A stretch of DNA of 64,000 nt, from contig JAQFVV010012545.1 in the NCBI GenBank assembly GCA_028023455.1, positions 2,445,001 through 2,509,000 of the forward strand, written 5' to 3'. Made by a program: the position numbers and the translations under genes. Each line of letters starts with the position of its first letter. The first letter of the stretch is position 1. Source of the stretch: Epiperipatus broadwayi (taxonomy: Eukaryota > Onychophora > Udeonychophora > Euonychophora > Peripatidae). This document shows positions 61,747 to 64,000 of this stretch, piece by piece. Under the pieces are notes generated by a model. It was given only the letters and a program-made list of their open reading frames with translations, was not told the DNA's origin and ran no database searches.

Positions 61747-62276
61747 TTTGACATATGAAAAAAAAAAACCAACAAGATATTGATAATTAGTCCTTGAAGA
61801 ATAAGTCTGTTGGTGAATAGAAACATTGGAAAAATGACATTTAAAAAAAGTATAAAATTATTTTAAAACAGCCTAATACAGTTTGTAGAGTTTATACATA
61901 AAGTTAAAATCATGTTTTATAATTATTATAATTTTTTCATTGCAAATTATAATCAAATGTTATATTATTATTATTTGTTTCAAATTTGATACTCTTATAA
62001 TTATGATTATTTTACCTATTTTATAATAGGCCTTAGAATATTCTTCTTTCGTATTTTAAAAAAAATAATTGTTAGATGTCAAAAAAGTATGATTTTTTAC
62101 CATTATTATTGCAGTTATGAATGATATTAAATTTATATTAATTGGTCAGATTATACATATTTTTTTAGCTACTGTGGAATATATTTTAATATATTCTATT
62201 ACATTTAACTTATTTTTGAAATATCAATTTTTGTATATATATATTTTTTTTTATTATTAAACTTCCATTATTATAT

Positions 62277-62443
62277 TAAGTAATAATTTACTAAGGCTGT
62301 AACCTTAGAAATAAGCGTCTGAAAAATACGACGGTAGGGACCTCTATAGCGTAAGCTTGTGTTTTAAGACCTATAGAGGTCCCTACCGTCGTATTTTTCA
62401 GACGCTTATTTCTAAGGTTACAGCCTTAGTAAATTATTACTTA
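62277..62443. repeat. Perfect 73-bp inverted repeat with 21-nt loop
   Basis: The left arm 62,277-62,349 (TAAGTAATAATTTACTAAGG to GGGACCTCTATAG) is the exact reverse complement of 62,371-62,443. The loop is CGTAAGCTTGTGTTTTAAGA plus C. The arms are more GC-rich than the surroundings. No coding capacity. It could be a small foldback transposon, or, if transcribed, a long hairpin RNA. Confidence 0.97.
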
Positions 62444-62460
62444 GTATATATATATTCTAA

Positions 62461-63180
62461 AGTCATTTTAATAGTAAAGGTGCAAATAATGCTTTCTTGT
62501 GTTAATTTACCAACTAGATAAAAATTTAACTCAATTTCATCTGGTTTTCAAAATCTTATATGGATAACTCATTAATCATTGATATTTCAGAGAGAAGAAA
62601 TGTAAAATCAGCAGAGCCCTTAGGAAGGTCTTGATCTAATCACAATTACAGATTTTGATATAAATTATTTTAACTTTAACAATTCTGTAAATAATTACTA
62701 GTGCTGGGAATATATAAGAATGTTTTTGAAATGATCTTCATATGTACATACTATAAATATCTTTAATAAATTATACTTACTAGAAGTCATTTTAATAAAC
62801 TTGGAAATAATGTCCTCTCTTATTAATCTATTAACCGAATGAAAAAAAAATTAACCCACTTTTATCTAATATTTAAGATCTGAGATGGATAACTGATTAA
62901 TTATATATATTTTAGAGAAGTGAGACATTACATTTATATAATCTTAACAAATCCTTGATAACCAACCCACAAATTCAGATCATAATGCAGATATAAATTC
63001 TTTTATCTTTAAACATAAATTCTATAACATGGAAAATATATAATATTTCTAAAGCAATCTTCATACATGTTCTATGAGAATCCTTCACAAGTAAGACTTT
63101 GTAGAAGTGACTTTAATAAACTTGGTAAATAATGCGCTTACATGCTAATCTGGTTAGCAGATTAATATAGAGAGATAACA
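62461..63180. repeat. Diverged tandem repeat, period about 322 bp
   Basis: Units start at 62,461, 62,785 and 63,106 with AGTCATTTTAATA, AGTCATTTTAATAAACTTGG and AGTGACTTTAATAAACTTGG. Further matches inside the first two (GGATAACTCATTAAT against GGATAACTGATTAAT, and a TGATCTTCATA/CAATCTTCATA pair) keep the same spacing. The third unit is incomplete. Confidence 0.8.
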
Positions 63181-63428
63181 TTTGCAAATTTATTAAAATA
63201 ATTTTTAGAAAGTCCAATTTGTTAAAAATTCTTGTAGGATACATATATGAAGATTATTTCAAAAAATATTAATAAATAGCCAGTGCTTATTTACGAAGTT
63301 GTTAAAATTAATGCTAAGGGTTATATAAGGGTTTTATAATGTTTGTAAGTATTTGGGTTGGTTCATCATAATTTTATTATTGATTATGATTAATTTTATA
63401 TACAAAAATAGTTTTTTCTATGTATGTA

Positions 63429-63475
63429 GTAAATATTAATTCTTATTAAGCATATTAATAAGAATTAATATTTAC
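63429..63475. repeat. Perfect 20-bp-arm AT-rich palindrome
   Basis: GTAAATATTAATTCTTATTA and its exact reverse complement around a 7-nt centre. Confidence 0.9.
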
Positions 63476-63653
63476 AACTTTAAATTGATTCAAAATATTT
63501 CTAAATTTAAGATCTAACTATTAACTCATTGTAAATCAAAAGATTTCAAATGTTTAACAGAAATAGTGGATTTAATAAGTGAAGAATTTATTAGCTTCAC
63601 ACTCCCAAATCAAAATGCTTTAGATTTACTTATATATTTAGAAAAATAGGTTG

Positions 63654-63785
63654 AAGATAAGAGTGTGGCTGCTCTTATCTTTATAAAGTCGAATCTTGCG
63701 TTTAGATTTGTAGAGGTCTCTCTTGTAATAAATTAAGCACTCAAGGCACATGTACTAAGATTATAGCCTTATTTAAGTACTATGT
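63654..63785. repeat. Diverged half-copy of the 62.3-kb hairpin
   Basis: CTTGCGTTTAGATTTGTAGA, then GGTCTCT, and further ACTAAGATTATAGCCTTA with TTTAAGTACT, parallel the loop and right arm of the 62.3-kb inverted repeat (TAGAGGTCCCT, CTAAGGTTACAGCCTTAG). A small hairpin AAGATAAGAG/CTCTTATCTT precedes it. Confidence 0.5.
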
Positions 63786-64000
63786 ATGTAGTATCAATTA
63801 AAAACTAAAGTAGATTAAATTTACATTAAGAAGAGCATAAAAATCTTTTCTGCATTATTATTATATCTACGGTTAATTGTTATATAATATTTTATATTAT
63901 TTACTTATAATTAATTAATGAAATTTATCTGCATTTCAATATGAAATTGTGAACTGATTAAATTAAAGTTTTGGAAAAATCATTGCTTTTGCATTTCACC

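Noticed and set aside
62277-62443. Perfect hairpin as a bacterial-type terminator or attachment site
   Set aside because: The DNA is eukaryotic, there is no gene to terminate nearby, and the 73-bp arms far exceed such signals.

Overview
The window is AT-rich eukaryotic DNA, almost certainly from an invertebrate animal. I found no host protein-coding gene, exon series or intact RNA gene in it. The evidence is mobile-element content: Ty3/gypsy LTR elements, an intact Penelope-like element (PLE) with a GIY-YIG endonuclease, two kinds of LINE, a ZBED5-like hAT transposon, small foldback elements, and long (TTA)n microsatellites. The only tRNA-type sequences are a 5'-truncated tRNA-Gly(UCC) and a diverged tRNA-like relic. 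Species cannot be fixed from the sequence.

Layout. 0.3-3.0 kb: a plus-strand gypsy gag split by a hAT transposon with a perfect 8-bp target duplication. 6.2-9.4 kb: a decayed LINE (APE endonuclease, RT, C-terminal region) interrupted by a small PLE fragment flanked by inverted repeats. 14.1-16.5 kb: a second LINE, minus strand, lying between trinucleotide microsatellites. 16.48-35.78 kb: a large minus-strand Ty3/gypsy element with about 3.5-kb LTRs, sitting in a (TTA)n tract. Its 3' LTR holds another LTR element (2.8 kb, 5-bp target duplication, gag only). Its internal region holds a nearly pristine PLE in the typical partial-plus-full tandem arrangement. 40-46 kb: foldback repeats and a gypsy integrase relic. 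47.2-56.8 kb: an old gypsy-like element with 2.2-kb or longer terminal direct repeats, gag and integrase-tail relics, and RT missing. 57-59.9 kb: another PLE fragment, a TA-flanked DNA transposon of about 0.92 kb and a foldback repeat. 61.7-63.8 kb: the tRNA-Gly fragment, a perfect 73-bp-arm hairpin, a diverged tandem array of about 322 bp, and a half-copy of the hairpin.

The window reads as layered insertions. The 761-codon PLE reading frame is the only full-length, apparently intact enzyme gene; everything else is broken. The most unusual items are the perfect 73-bp inverted repeat, the nested gypsy/LTR/PLE stack with its empty-site evidence, the higher-order repeat in a gypsy leader, and the duplicated LTR-end/microsatellite block. 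Stretches with nothing recognisable are listed as such.
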